From NCBI RefSeq assembly GCF_003672135.1, contig NC_039511.1:16332464-16396463 (forward strand): a stretch of 64,000 bases of DNA. The letters run 5' to 3'. Of the stretch, positions 22,972-37,500 are shown in pieces. The first letter of the stretch is position 1, and each line of letters opens with the position of its first letter. The stretch comes from Ooceraea biroi. Its lineage: Eukaryota > Arthropoda > Insecta > Hymenoptera > Formicidae. The notes under the pieces are model-generated. The model saw nothing but the letters and a program-made list of their open reading frames with translations, made no database searches and had not been told where the DNA came from. Position numbers and translations under genes: made by a program.

Positions 22972-25900
22972 GCCAGCATTAGCACAAGATTATGGTGTTG
23001 TAAAGGTATGCGGAAGCTCTGTGTCTCGCGAAACGTGAGCGTTGATTAGAACTTAGATTGGAAACCTCGTTGTTTTCTTTTTTCATTTATTATTAAGAAT
23101 GTGCTTTATATATTGCATATAGTGAATGTCGAGCATTCTAGATGATCACTAGTTTGTTTAAATGTCGACTGTTCTGTTTGTTACGATAAACGACTTTTGT
23201 CAGGTTGAAGGTGGTCGGACACGTCCGAGCAGACGACGGGTATTCAAATGTCCCCATTGTGCATTTTGGGCTTCCACCGCAAGTCGCTTTCACGTACATA
23301 TAGTCGGTCATTTAAACCGGAAGCCGTTTGAATGTTCTATATGCGCGTATCGTTCTAACTGGCGATGGGACATCACAAAACATATTAAGATTAAAGCGGC
23401 TAAAGACGCAGTACATACGACCGCCAGAGTGCTCATGACGGATGAGACAGGTCGACGGAATTATTCCAAGTATAACAAATATCTCGAACAGGTGAAATAA
23501 TGAATCTCAATTACATAGAATAATTCACATTACTCTTATCATACATCAATAACAATTATAGTTTAACACGACCAGTGTAATTTGCCTTGCAAAAGGATGT
23601 ACGATGAAAGAATCTCAGTGCAATTCGGCCACGGCGCTCGGACGCTTGATCACTATCGCATTGTAACATTCATTATAAGCATATTCTTAGTAATTAACGG
23701 ACGGAAAATGTTGACTCTATCTTTCCCTGAGAAAGAAGGCTCGGTCGATGTTTTCAACGATCCTGTGAAAATCATACGAGATGTTCACGACATTAATCAT
23801 GACGCGACAAAATTTCGCGATATAGTTAACGTATTTCACGACATCTCACCACACGCGTGTTGCCGAGAGACACATTATTTATGGCGCGTTCTCCTCCGCT
23901 CCAGGTGGGACAGCAATCGTGGAACGAGGACCACGTGGACGAACGTAGCATAGAGGAAACGAATTCCGACGAATCGTCGACCAAATTGTTAATCGTGGGC
24001 AACAAGGAGTACACTCCGCTGACTAGTCGCAACGCGTCACAATCCCCGATTACTATCATGTCGTCGTCCGAGGTGAATCAGAACAGTCAGAACGCGGACA
24101 CGAGTCTGCGACCGCCACCGCCGCTCAAAGCAGCGGTTAGAAGTCGCGGGCAGTCTCTGCTGAAGAACAACTCTGTCACGATACACCCTACTAGCGGTGG
24201 CGGTGGCGGTAGCGGTAGCGGTAATGGTATCTCCATATCGCCAGCGACGGATGACAGCAAACGAACACAATGGAAATGTAAACGCTGTAACTATCGAGAT
24301 TCTAACAAGGATCATGTATTATTGCACGTTATGTCTCACTACGAATCCGGCAATCATGAATCCACCGACGGGAGGGTGAGTCCTGCACTATCAATTACAC
24401 TCTTTGCAATTTCGCTCAATAATCACGCTCAGGTGTGAATGTTCCATTGGTATTCGTATATTGGCGCGAACGGATCCACGACGATTCGCATTTGTTTTTA
24501 AACGTGACTAAGGATTAAGCGCCTAGAAATATCTCTCTTTCAAATTAGGTTTCGTAATCAGATAATTAATTTGACGCGTGCCTTTATTTTTCGCAGAATC
24601 CATTTGGTTGTGGGGATTGTCCGTTTTCAGCACCGGATGCTATCACTCTGTCTCATCACAGGCTGCATCACCGGCCGAACCTGGACGCTATATTTAAATG
24701 CTATCTTTGCCCATACTACGTTAGTACAAAGGCGTATGTGTCCTGGTAACACGCTTTATTAATGTAAACGCAGTTCTTTCTAACACAGGACTAACTCGAT
24801 ATCAATTCTCTTGCGATATTAAGAGATGCTAAATTCCAATTTTCTAATTCTTGTCAAGAAAAAAAAACCGTAATGTGTTATTTGCATACTACTATACCGT
24901 ATTTTTTATGTACATATAACTGCTATTTCCTACGTTATGCAGAGAACTATTGGAGCACGCTAGACTTCACGGGGAGGAGCTGGCGACTGTCCATCAGCAG
25001 AACGTAGACCTTCAATCATCAAGCTCCAAGTGCAAAGTGCAGCAGTCGATGTCCGACGATGGCAAGTTATAAACATCGTACGATTTACTAGACGTTCCTG
25101 GACACTACCGTAATTCGAGATATCCGTTACAGATGTGTCGATGAAGAATGAGGCGTCGCCCATGGAACAAGTGATCCAGATAACGTCGCGCAACAATGGA
25201 ACGTCGGCTTCGAAAAGTGCGCCTCCACCACCGCCGTCGCTTCTCTTGGACACTCGTTCTCTTCCGGATGCACCGTTGGTCTGGGTGTCACGGCTGGATG
25301 GCACCTTGGCGAAGATGCTCAAGTGTCGTCACTGCCCGTTCATCTCGTCGCGCCGTGCCGAAGTACGCGATCACGAAACGATGCACGTGGACGCTCCGAC
25401 GCAAGGCCCGTTGATCGCTTGCACCGATTGCAGCTTCACTTGCACGCGTCGGGACGTCATGATCTCGCACACCGAGATGCACGCGGGATCCCTAGGTACC
25501 GTTCACTGTCTCGTAGACGAAACACGTCCCGATTCGCAACAGGCGAGCGATCTCGCCACCCTGCTCGGCATGACGCACACTCCGGTGCTGGGCGCCGAGC
25601 CTGATCTACAGGACTCTCGCTTGGTGCACTGCTGCGGCAAATGTCCTGCTCGATTTCTGTGCGAGAAAGAATTACGTATCCATTTGCGATATCATTCTAC
25701 CGAGCTGGCGTACACGTGCCATTGGTGTTCGTACGCTGCGCGCCAACCGGCACATCTACTGGCACATCAGAAGGCACATTCGCCGGAGTATCAAGAACGT
25801 ACCAAGTACTTATTGTCACTGTATGGATACTCGCAACGTTATCCACCACCCACGACAGCGTGCGTCGAAGCGGAACGTCAGGAAAACGAGGGCGGCATGC

Positions 25901-27237
25901 CAAACGTCGCTTGGATCGTCGTCGAGATCAATGAGAACATCGGTAGTCCATGTAACAATGTCAGCGCTCAGAGGAATGGCAATCAGCAGGTGTTCACGTG
26001 TGCCAAGTGCCCAGCACGTTACTTTAAGCTGGACGCTTTGGAGTACCACATGACATTGCACGGCTCAAACAATCGCTTCAAGTGCAACGACTGTGACTAT
26101 TCGTCAAAGACGGCGCAGAATCTGGTGAAACATCAGGTGGTACATCGACGGCACAGCGAGACTGGCGAAGTGACGGTAACGCAGCAGTCTGCTACGGCTG
26201 CCCCTGCTCTCACCTCTTCCCCCGTTCCCGCGTCTGCTCCCGCCTCGTCTTCGCCTTTACAATCGTCACCGGACCCGCAATTCGGTATCTTTATGCGCGG
26301 TAATCCGAACTTTGTCTATCCTGGTTATCTACGGAACGGCCGCCTGAAGGAGAAGCGTTACAAGTGCCATAAGTGTCCGTCCGCCTTCGAGAAGCGTGAG
26401 CAGTACAGAGTCCACTTGACGTTACATGGCGCGAAGCAACGTTACCGCTGCGACATATGCGACTACTCGGTCAAGTACTACGCGAATTACATACAGCACT
26501 TAAGGAAGCACCAGGCGAACGCGGAGGCACAGGCGTTGCGCAGGCAATACGAGGATGACCGAATCTCCTTGGACAACGACAGCGTCGTGGACGCGACCGT
26601 GGTAGTGACTTCGGTCCGATCCAGCAAGTCCTTGCGATCATCGAGTACTATCGATCGCAATGCGATCGCGACATTGGCTGCTAATAACGGCGCATCCAGC
26701 GTAGTGAATAACGCTGCGCTGCAACCCTCTAATCAGGATAAACAGAGCTTGTTGCTGATGCAAAAGAAAGGCATGATCTCATCGATGGGAGACGCCGATG
26801 CGGAGATAATCCGTTGTCAGAGTTGTCCGTTCTCCACCACCGACAAGGACGCCATGGACGCGCACAAACGCCGTCACGGTATCGAGCGCATGACCCCACC
26901 GTGTCCGCACTGCGACTACATTCCGCGCAAGGACGAGAACGCCGGCGAACACATCAGGTTGCATTTCACCAGGATGTACAAGCCCGAGTCCTATCTCATT
27001 GTTGAATTACTTACGCTGACGATGGAAAAAGTAGCTGCAAATAGCAAAGACGAGAAGAAGGAACAGCGGGTGAAAGAGATTCTGTTTAGGGAATGCGCTG
27101 ACGGCAGATTCCTGCCGCTCTCCGAACACGGACACGGGATCTCCGTAGGAAACTCTCCAGCGGCGGTGCACTCCCTGAAAGAAAAGGTCATTGTGGATCC
27201 GAACACGGGCGAGACGAAGCGTCATCTTGCTGCATAA
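20148..27237 (+). CDS. Large C2H2 zinc-finger transcription factor (charlatan/REST-like candidate)
   Basis: Ten exons join in phase to about 1,659 aa: 20148-20690, 20993-21226, 21375-21569, 21673-22086, 22195-22668, 23204-23491, 23905-24375, 24597-24733, 24943-25061, 25133-27237. The intron after 25061 has a GC donor. The N-terminus is basic, then an Asp/Glu-rich tract covers about residues 90-145. I count about 22 C2H2 or near-C2H2 fingers, spread through the whole protein, many with an aromatic-x-C-x2-C-x-[YF] start (FKCPHCAFWAS, FKCNDCDYSSK, YRCDICDYSVK). Exon 6 holds a distinctive pair with NRKPFECSICAYRSNWRWD. Several fingers are split by introns. Such proteins bind DNA in the nucleus. 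Some fingers remind me of insect Charlatan, a REST-like repressor, but I am not sure enough to name it. The frame is open upstream to 19872; 20148 was chosen because protein-like sequence begins there, and 20214 is also possible. Confidence 0.85.
22935..22971. repeat. (TAT)n microsatellite in a zinc-finger gene intron
   Basis: About twelve uninterrupted TAT/ATT units in the intron 22669-23203. Likely polymorphic. Confidence 0.9.
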
Positions 27238-28542
27238 AAGATTCGCCTTCTGCGGATCGCGGGTATTCATTGTGTGTCTTTCTTCCTCTCGCGCGACGTG
27301 TTCTTATTGCGATGCATTTTTTTTTAATGTAAGATACTTCAAATCTAAATGCGATAAAAGTAATCGAACAATAACTCTACGTTAATACGCACTGTAAAAA
27401 TCAGCGAGTTCTTGTTTTCACTAGTTGAGTTATATATAGAGTGATATATCAGAATTTATCGCATGTTACGCGATTTCTGCGCGACAAAAAGTAAATATAG
27501 TTTTATTGTTAAATATATTGTTCATTCCAAGTAATTGCACACTACATGCAAATTTTTGATTACCGATTTGACTATCGAATTTGATCCGTTATTGTTTCTT
27601 TTTGTATTCATTAGCATTATATATTGTTTAGTAAAGTGATGCAGTGACGAAGAATGGGTATGCTTGAAAATACTCTCGATGCGAAATTAGTGTAAATAAT
27701 ATTTGAAACTATCAGTCTTGTACAACATATTATATAATAAATGCTCATATGTATATATACATATGGACTTGTATCACTTTTATTTTACTTAGACACAAGT
27801 TTCTTAAAAAAATTACTTAAAATTCGTGACACGTATTGAATCATGCTAAAACTAAATTACGTAACACTTGACAATCAAATTATGTCTGATCTATCAAGTA
27901 CTACAATTAAATGATGGATTAGATATTTTATTTTTAGATTCATGATTCACTTCATAGTTTTTATTAGTTAAAACAGTATTATATGCTAACTGACCAAGTG
28001 CCCAGTAATACTATCTAAATTTATCTCTAACTTTCATTCTCTTTTTTTTTTCTTTTCGATTTATTTGAGAAGCTACTCAGTTAAGTATATAAAAGCAAAA
28101 ATATATAGTAAAATTAACATAATTTGCGTAAAGATTTTGCGACAGAATTACTGCATACGTTCCGGTAAAAGCTTATAAAGGACAGTTTTGGAATTATAAT
28201 CATTTTTAAAAATTGTTCGGCATGCTGTCGAACGGGCGTTGCGCTTTGCGCCCTACGTCCCACTAATTCCAAGAAACTCCGCCATGAGCCAGCACTATCT
28301 TACCACCAACTTGAAAAGCTCTGTATATACCGCGACACGGGCGTTGCGACGAGATGAAACTCGAGATCAATAAAGATTACGACGTCGTGGCGCATGACTG
28401 AATCATTTTCCGGGTTGCAACAATCTTGAGGTTATGATAACGATCAAGACCAGATTGATCCCAGTCGATCTCGTCGTTCGGCTCGAGTGACATTCAAGTA
28501 CGAAGTACACGGTGCCTACGGCTGTCTAGGCAGACGACAACA
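27238..28542. other. 3' UTR of the zinc-finger gene and VPS13 upstream region
   Basis: AT-rich. AATAAA at 27736-27741, 499 bp after the stop, is the likely poly(A) signal. The last ~350 bp (from about 28200) become richer in GC and probably hold the VPS13 promoter. No open frame here is supportable. Confidence 0.5.
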
Positions 28543-31500
28543 ATGTTCGAGGGGGCCATAGCGGCATTTTTGAACCGCCTGCTTGGCAGGTATGTGGAGG
28601 ACCTGGACACGGAACAATTCAACGTCGGCATCTTCTCCGGGGATACATGCCTCACTGACCTGAAATTAAAGCCGGAGGCTCTGGTATGATCGTCTTCAGT
28701 AATCTCGATGTAACACTCAGAATACAGAATAAAGTTGTGCCGTTTGTGCAGTCTGACATGCGTTACCTGTCTTTCTTGCAGTATCAATTAGGATTACCTA
28801 TTAGGGTAGAGATTGGCCTGATAGGAAAAATTATTTTGAAAATACCATGGTCTGGGCTATTCTCGCAACCCATTGTGATATGCATAGAGGTATCAACCAC
28901 TTGGTGTACATTGCTATGGCATCATATTGAAAATATTAGACAAGACTGTGTCACATATGGATACTTTTTTTTAAGGACATATATGCAGTTGCAGTACCTG
29001 CATTATCCGGTCCATACGACCCAGAGATACAGAAACGCTTGATAAGAGCAGAAAAAAAGAAGATACTAGAGGATCTTAAGGAAGATGAAATATTTAGAGC
29101 TGGTGATTCGATATTCTTTTCTAGACGTCAACTTTCCAGTCAAATATCTCGTTAGAAATGAATGCTCCCTTTCATGTATTTTTTATTAAGATGCGGTCAA
29201 CACACTTGTATATAGTGACAACAAGTAGTCTAGTGGAATGTCCTTGTCTATGTATAAATTTGGAATCTTTCTCTCACAGGTCTACCTCCTCAGCTGTTTG
29301 ATGGTCTGTTAGCGTCAGTGACAAAAAACTTCCAAATTACTATAAATAATGTACATATTAGATATGAAGAAAAAATTTTACGGAACTTCCTCTGTGCCTG
29401 TGGTATATGTATACAAAGTATATCGATTACGACTACAAACAAGTAACTTGATCATGTGTACTTTCGCATTTTCATCCACACACGTGTGTCCAGTTCACGG
29501 TATCAGAGATGTCGAATTTCAGTAAATGGAAGCCCGGGGTGTGCGCCACAAATTCGCAAACGGTGTACCAACTCATACGTGCGGAGTCTCTCAGTGTGTA
29601 CATGGACCATGATACCGAATCCTGTATAAATATTCAGGGTAACTGGGATATGCCCAATCTTCTCGCATGGAAGAACACAATGCACAGAGCCCTGCAGACG
29701 TTCGGAATGAAAAACAGAGAATTCCAATTTTGTATGTGTGATGTGTTATCCCTCAGTTGTAAAAGATTATCATTACTGCCTCTGCGGGATACTAAGGCTC
29801 ATTTTGGTTGTAACGAAATCCTTTTTGTCGCCAGTGCTGAAGCCTTTTACAGCCAAGACTAAAATTATTATACATAAAGGTACTGAGACGCAAGCTTCCC
29901 GAATGTTGGTTGATATTGTGCTCCAGGATGTAGCGATGCAACTGTCGGAAACGCAATACGCTACTTTCTGTCACATCCACGATTCCCTGATACGAGCGAC
30001 TGTTAACAGGTGAATATATTATTACTTTACTATGTCTTATTCTATAGTTTCTAAGAGATTAATAAAAGTAAAAAAAACATCATGTTCGCAGACCACATGC
30101 TAAATATCGTCCTAGAAAGAGTGTGTACGAGGAACCGTCGTCTTGGTGGAGATACGCATATAACTCTATTTTGGATCACTATATTAGACCATATACCTGG
30201 TCACATATAGTCGAGCATAGAAGAAATTACAGGAAGTATAAAGAAGCGTGTATCCAAAGTTTACAACGACCGAATGACACGGAGTTAAAGCTGGATCTGC
30301 AAAAATATGAAGATAGCCTGAATATATTAAATATAGTAATTGCGAGGGAGCACGCTAGGCAAGAATTGAGAAATAAAGATATGGAGCGCAAATGCCAAGT
30401 CGTGACGAGTCCGTCAAAAGTTGTCAGTGCACAAACCATGTTAGCGAGCAATGATCAAGCACAGAGCATGGCAGATCAGTGTGAAGGCAAAGAAGGCAAG
30501 GAGAAGTCGTTAATAGATGCAACAGACAATTTATCTGATTCGAAAATAAAATTAGAAGCACTAAAACAAATCAGTAAGTTATCAGTATGTTTTCTTTTCC
30601 TAAATATAATAGTTGAAGGAAGCTTAATAAGAAAAAACTAAACTTGCAGCACAATTGTCGTCATTTTTGTTTGAAAGTTCTTCCTATGTGTATGTATAAT
30701 ATATATTTATCTGTTACACATTGTTTTAGATTATAAATTAAATTTTACCTTGGCAAATTGTTGTTTGAGCCTGCTAAGCAAAGGCAAGGAAATGCTGATT
30801 ATAACTGTCGCGCAGTTTTTGACAAGTATCGAGGCACGGCCTACATTGTCAGCTTTCAAGATATCTGCTCGCGCTGAAAGCTTCGTGATCGAAGCTATAT
30901 CAACGGATGGTGATTTGATTCCTCTGGTCACAGTAGATAATGTGCTAACAGGTAACGCATTTACTTATCTCTGCAGGCTGATCAATACAAAGATATTAAT
31001 TACAACTGCGTCATCATATGCAACAGGAAATGTATCTACGTATTTCCTGGCCATCGATTTTGAGAAGAACGGGCTAAATGTGGATCCTATTTTTGAAGTA
31101 TCTGTAAAGCTGGAAGCTATCGAAGTGACCTATCATCACGTAAATATCGCTTTCAAACGTTATGGATGTCTCTCTGAGTAATATTTCAATTGTAACCTCT
31201 GTAAACCTTCGTTGCACTTTGATTTTCAGTTCGCCATGGTGGAAATTATAAACTTCTTCAAATTTAATACTAATTATATTCATGATACGATTCTCGGAGC
31301 ATACAAATTGTGGGACTGCACCAAGAGAAAGTACTTGAGCTTCGTGGACGACATTGTCTCGCAGACGTTAAGAATTAGTTTCAAAATAGATATCAGAAAT
31401 CCATACGTTATATTTCCTGAACACGGATCTATTCAGAAGTACGTTTATTATGATGTTTTATAGAGGATTATAAAAAAATACACATTTTTGTGGGTATATT

Positions 31501-34500
31501 TAAATTTTTCCAGAGGAGGAAATATACTTGTCTTGGATTTCGGTAACGTAACGCTGACCAATGAGCTTCAATCGACGAATTTGCAGCTGGAAGATGCTAC
31601 TCTTATGGAACTTGAGGAGTTACTCTACGACAGGCTTAACATAGTATTCACCGGCGCACAAATTTTATTTTGTCACTCGGGCGACGACTGGCGCTCGGCG
31701 AGAAAACGAAGCGATTCAGAGTTTCATGTGTTACCCAAGGTGCAAGCGAACGCCACGCTCTCGTACAGTATTAGACCCGAGTATCGCCAGTTGCCACGGT
31801 AATTTGCATCATTACGATCCTTCCTTTGGTGCATCATTTTTTATTTTACTGTACTTTGCAGGACGAAACTCAATGTACACATCTCAAATGTCAAGTTAAA
31901 TCTGTCGGAAAATAAACTGCGGCTGACGGCATATTTTTTGAATAAATTTCTAGTGTTGTACCAAGAAAACATTGAGAAATATAAAGCTGCTTTAAGAGGC
32001 TCTACCTCCGTGCGAAAATCGAGTATCATTCTCACTTCGGTGAAGGAATTGATGAGAGTGCAATCCAGCGTGTGCTTGCCATCCGTTACGATAATGCACA
32101 GTGACTTTAAACCTGTCATCAAGGAAGTTGTGACTAATAATGTGCCGAAGCTTGACAGGTAATAATAATACATCATACGTCAATTTTAATGTTTGCGCAC
32201 GTCGCAATAATAATCTTTATTTCTCATCATAGAAGCGTCGTTTCTTCGGAAGTCAGCGAGGAGGACTTGGAATTATTATCAAAGACGATTAACTTGTCCG
32301 GATTTGACGACAACATATCTCCATGTAATCACATTAATTTGTTACTTCGCTTCGCTATAGGAGAGGCAAGTGCACGCCGATTAATTATGTCCCGATAAAT
32401 TTGTCGTATGACTAAATACATCATTTTGATATATGTATAAAATTTAGTTCTCTATAAATCTGGAGCATACGGTGGACAACCGAGAGCAGCCTTACTTGAA
32501 TTTGAGATTGCACACACTGTACTACGAAACGGCTATGATGGAATACGGAGTTGCAGTTCAATTCGGCATCGGATCCATCCTTCTGGTCGACAAGACAAAC
32601 GCTGGCGTTACTGGATCGTACCTAGAGTTGATATCCACCGATGAGTCTTACGAAGTTCTCGTTGTGTCGTATCGCAAGGTAATTTGATGCCCACCGGCTA
32701 CGCAATTTGCATGTTTTTAATCAACAGCTACGTACTCATCGATTCGTTTCAGGTTAAATCAAATTGCCCCGATTTCAAGTCGCATTTTAAAAATATCGAA
32801 CGTTCCTTGGTCGTGAACCTGCTGAATATCAATATAAATTTTCATAGATCTGCGTTACTGAAAATGCGGGATTACTGGCGCAAGTTTCAAGCGTAAGTAA
32901 AACAGTCTTCGTGCAAGAAGAAGCCTATTTTCATAGAAATAATAAATTTACTTATTTCGTTCTAGTATTTGTCACGGGACACTTTTATTTCAATTCGCCA
33001 AGAAGATATGCAGCAATATCATGAAACGGGAACAGAGAGACCTTGATCCACCCATCCCACCAGGTAATAAGTACGCTCTTATAAAATGCATTTTTGCATA
33101 TAAAAGCATTAGACAAAAATTATATTATAATGCCTCCTTGCAGGTGCAATCAAGTTGAATTATTCAACTAGACTCAGCTCGTTGGCGTTACGATTCTGCG
33201 ATAAGGACATAGATTTAATGGAAATTAAGATTTTGGGTTTAGAGAATGACTGCATCTACAATGCAAACGAGAGAATGGTGTTGCGCGTACATCTTAGGAA
33301 TATACTCGCGGAAGATCTAATTGACGACACGCTTTATTCAAAAGTAAATGTCTTGAATAAATTCTTCAATTTTTTGCGTGACACATAATATTGCATCTAC
33401 GTATATTTCTATTTTATTTAAAGATTTTGACGACTGACGAGGATAAAGTTCTCGATCTGAAGTATGTAAGGCACACGCCAAGATTGTACAAATGCTCGGA
33501 CATCGATACTAGTCAGGATGATGTAATGTCGGATGGCACGTTCAAGCTTTCTGTTGGACGAATAAATTGTGTGATTATATCTAAAATCCTGTATGATTTA
33601 CGGGTATGACAGATTGGTTTTACGTTTGTCTCGTCACGCGCAATAGGTGTTTTATACTTTATGTGTTATTGCAGAATTTCATAAGACCATTCACTTCCGT
33701 ATATTACGCCCGTTTCTTAAATTACACGAGAAACATGTTCGTCGGCGGGATTGAAGTGTTTAAGAGAAGCGCGACGAAACTGCACATTTTCATCGATATA
33801 CAGGGGCCTACTTTCCTGCTACCTCAGAAAAAGGATGCACCGAGTCTCTTGGTGTTCGATACAGGTATCAAATTGTATTGTCCAGGGGATCCGATCCGAT
33901 TAAAAGCTGAAAGAGTGTTCTTGAGAGAATTCATTTTCAGGCGTACTATCCGTTGAAAATTTTTTCAAAAAGAGTGAACAGTCGGTGGCCAACGATAGCA
34001 ATCACTTAATAATCGACAATATTCTGATAAAATTGAAATCTATGACAGTATCCAGAGCTATTATGACTTTGACTCGAGATTTAGAGGTCCAGGTAAGATT
34101 GATGACCTCAATCAGTGACTTAATTGTTACCAGTTACTGTTACAATAGCAATAATATCGTACGGAAACGATTTCAGGAACCCATTATCGAGCCTATACAA
34201 ATTCAGTTTGACATCAAGAGGAAAACGGAATATCGCAGCATTATCGAATTTCACACATATGGTTTATTCAACGTGCAAGGGGTGATCGATATTGTAAACA
34301 TAAATTTAAGTCAGAAAGACCTTAAATCTCTCATATTGGTGTGGCAGGATAATATTTCGAAGATACTGCTACTGAAGAAAGTTGGCGAGCACGAAGATCG
34401 TGTTCCAATGCAGGAATCTGAAAAAAACAGTAGACATGACGATGTTATGGTAAGGAAACTGGAAGACTTCTTAACTCATAATGAAACGACGTTATGTGAA

Positions 34501-37500
34501 GTCAATGTAAAGCTTACGTTAGAGGGAGTGCAGCTGAATTTATTTATGGATACAGAAGAAGTAAGAATTAATAAATTCAATACTGATATTTAATTGCATA
34601 AATATTAATCGTACTACTTATTCACACTCATTTTATTGCATTGTAGGTATTGAGTTCTCCTGTGCGCGACTTGAATCACGGGTTGTGTAAGCTGAGCTTC
34701 GGCGAAACTGTGAACACTTGGGATTTCTATAGCGACAAAAGCCTGAAGATAAAACTGTCTTTGCAGAACTGCTTGCTGCACGATACTCGCAAGGATTCTG
34801 TCGTTAAGAAAAGGCTCGTATCATTGATCGATTGTATCATTTGTAGCTAAAGTATGATGCAACTTTGTCATTGACACTGAGATTTATAATCTCGTTTTAC
34901 GTTTTAGAATAATACAATCGCCAGCGATATCTTTAGAGAAGAATTTGGAATCCTGCGTTTCTGTGTCGATGTCGCCCATAGTCGATATTACGTACAGTAG
35001 TACTCAAGCGGAAGAGAGGTGTCTTGACATTCTCATTCAAGACGTACGAATTAATTTATCCGTTCCATTCTTGATGCACTTGGGACGATACTTTCTGGAT
35101 TCCTTGCCTAGTGAACAGGTAGAAAAAGGAATCGTTAATCATGGATATGATAATAATAACCAAATGGTAAATAGATCCATTCAGATAATCTATTTGCTAA
35201 AAGGAAATATTTTTAATATATTAAAACACAATTCTTTTACATCAAAAGTATTTCCTTCATAAATTTTATAATTAAATTTTAATTCCACAAATATATTTAA
35301 TTTAAATCAAGAACCGGAATGCTCTGAGCGCAGAAACTGACAAATTAAATCGCTCCCAGTATTTTAAAGAGCAGCCAGGTATTTTGTCTGTGTGCATGCA
35401 TATAAAAACCGCTTTCTCTTGTTCAGTAACGATACATTTTACGTGGATTTTAGTTACGATTTTACACATACACAAAGTAAAAGTACTAATTCTATTGTGT
35501 TTAGGTACTTCTGTATCCATTAGGATACAAAAGCCCGACATTTTTCTATTTGGTGACTTAGAGAAGAGTAATACGCACATGATACGACTACAAGCGGAAG
35601 TATTTATCGAAAGTAGCAGACACGGTTGTTCGTCATCGATAGTCTGCACGCTGACCAATGTTAATGCCAAGACTAAAGGACAAGGGAACTACGAGTCTCC
35701 GTGTTGGCTGTTACGTCCCTGCGATATAGAGATCTGTAAGAAGAAGGAGTTGTGCAGCGGTAAAGGAGACATCACCGTCACTATAAATAGCGTCAATATT
35801 CACTTATCGGCGGAAGTGATCCATACTTTTGTTGATGTAAGTGTTATGAATTAAAGTATTTTAGACTTGACATTATTGGTAATGTCTCTACGTTAATATC
35901 AATTAATGTATCTTTGTTTTAGATATTAAATGAAGCGTCAACTTTTCTAAACAGCATTAGCTTGAAAGTAGATGACAGTAGCAACAATCAAAACGTCAAC
36001 ATGCACAATAATCTTTGGACACCAAGAAAAGTTTCTAGCATACCGTATAAGAAAACTGATGAAAGTAAAATCTCCTGCATTGATTATTCTATCTGAATTA
36101 TGTGTTTTACTACATTTACTTAAATCATTAATAATATGTCGTTTCAGGTTCACAGTTGTATCTTCGTCGTAAGAATCGTGTGGTATTGAATTTGAGACCT
36201 GTACCAGTGTGTATATTGTTAGAAATGGAGTACTCGGTAGGAAGATTTCCGGTTATGAGAATGGAGACTGTCGTTACGACTACCATCAATGACTGGCACA
36301 ACAATTTCCGTCTCGAATCCAATGTGAAGCTTCATGCATTCTGTTACGACAGGACACATCAGAATTGGGAACCGTTCGTGGAATTTTGTACGAAGGACGA
36401 TGTCAACTATAAGCCATGGGAATTTACTATTAAAGTAAAATGGCCTTACTATTGCATTCAATTATTTGCTAATTTATTAATATTAATATATTATATGTAA
36501 TTTTCTCAGACCTATCACGACGAAGCAAATATGATTAGTTCTAACTGGACAGACCCTTGCTACATCATAAAACAAGATGCAATAAAAGTGAAAAAGAAGG
36601 ATAAAAGGCACGAGCAGGATGTAATGGACATGGTATTTATTGGACCTGATACTGATACGATTTCGTCCAAAAATGGTAAAATTCATATTCATGTGCCGCT
36701 ATTATTTAATACATCAGAACTGATACTTTGATTTTCTAAGCGGATTCCACTTATTTGTTAATAAACAGAGTCTGAAACTTATATCACGTATGAGAATGAA
36801 TCCGACACGGATGACGATGAGAACGATACGAAATTAACGAAAATTTCGAATTATCTATTTAACAACAGTAGCGAGGATGATGAGAGCGACTCCGATGATT
36901 CCAGTGCAAACGAGGACGAAGAGGTGGAATTGGTGCTCGAGAGTAACACGGAATCTTGTACGTAAATTCGCGAAATCTCGCAAATGTATTATATTTTAAT
37001 TGATTATGTCAATGAATTAATTGTTCAAGAATATTGTATTCCTTCATGCAGATAATCCCGCTATACGCGCCCCAACGAAAGCAAATCTCTCAATACCACA
37101 CATTATTTTGTATTCGGAGAACAAACTTAATATTACCATAACGCAAAACATGCTCGCAACGTGGGACGCACTTTCGAGCGCGTTTGCGCAAGCCAAAGGT
37201 GGAATCCCGTTTGTACCCGCTAATACACGGGAGTTGACCATACTGAATGCTATAGGTCACGCGAGTCGGGTAGAACTGCTCGCCCAAGAGCAAGTAAATA
37301 GCTATATATTTTACATGCGTTAATAAAATCATTATTTCATTGCATGTACGAAAGTCTAAAAGTTCTTCATAAATATCATAAATTTCTTAAGCTTTTGCAC
37401 AAGATCCGTGGCATGTAACCAAGTATTTATTAGAGTTATATTTATATACATGTTTTTGAATACACAAAATTTCGTTAATTGTAGATAGATGGGAGTAACA

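Noticed and set aside
36769..36957. Possible phospho-FFAT motif (TYITYENE) in the acidic stretch of VPS13
   Set aside because: The residue after the Thr should be small (Ala or Cys) but is Tyr, so the match is too weak.
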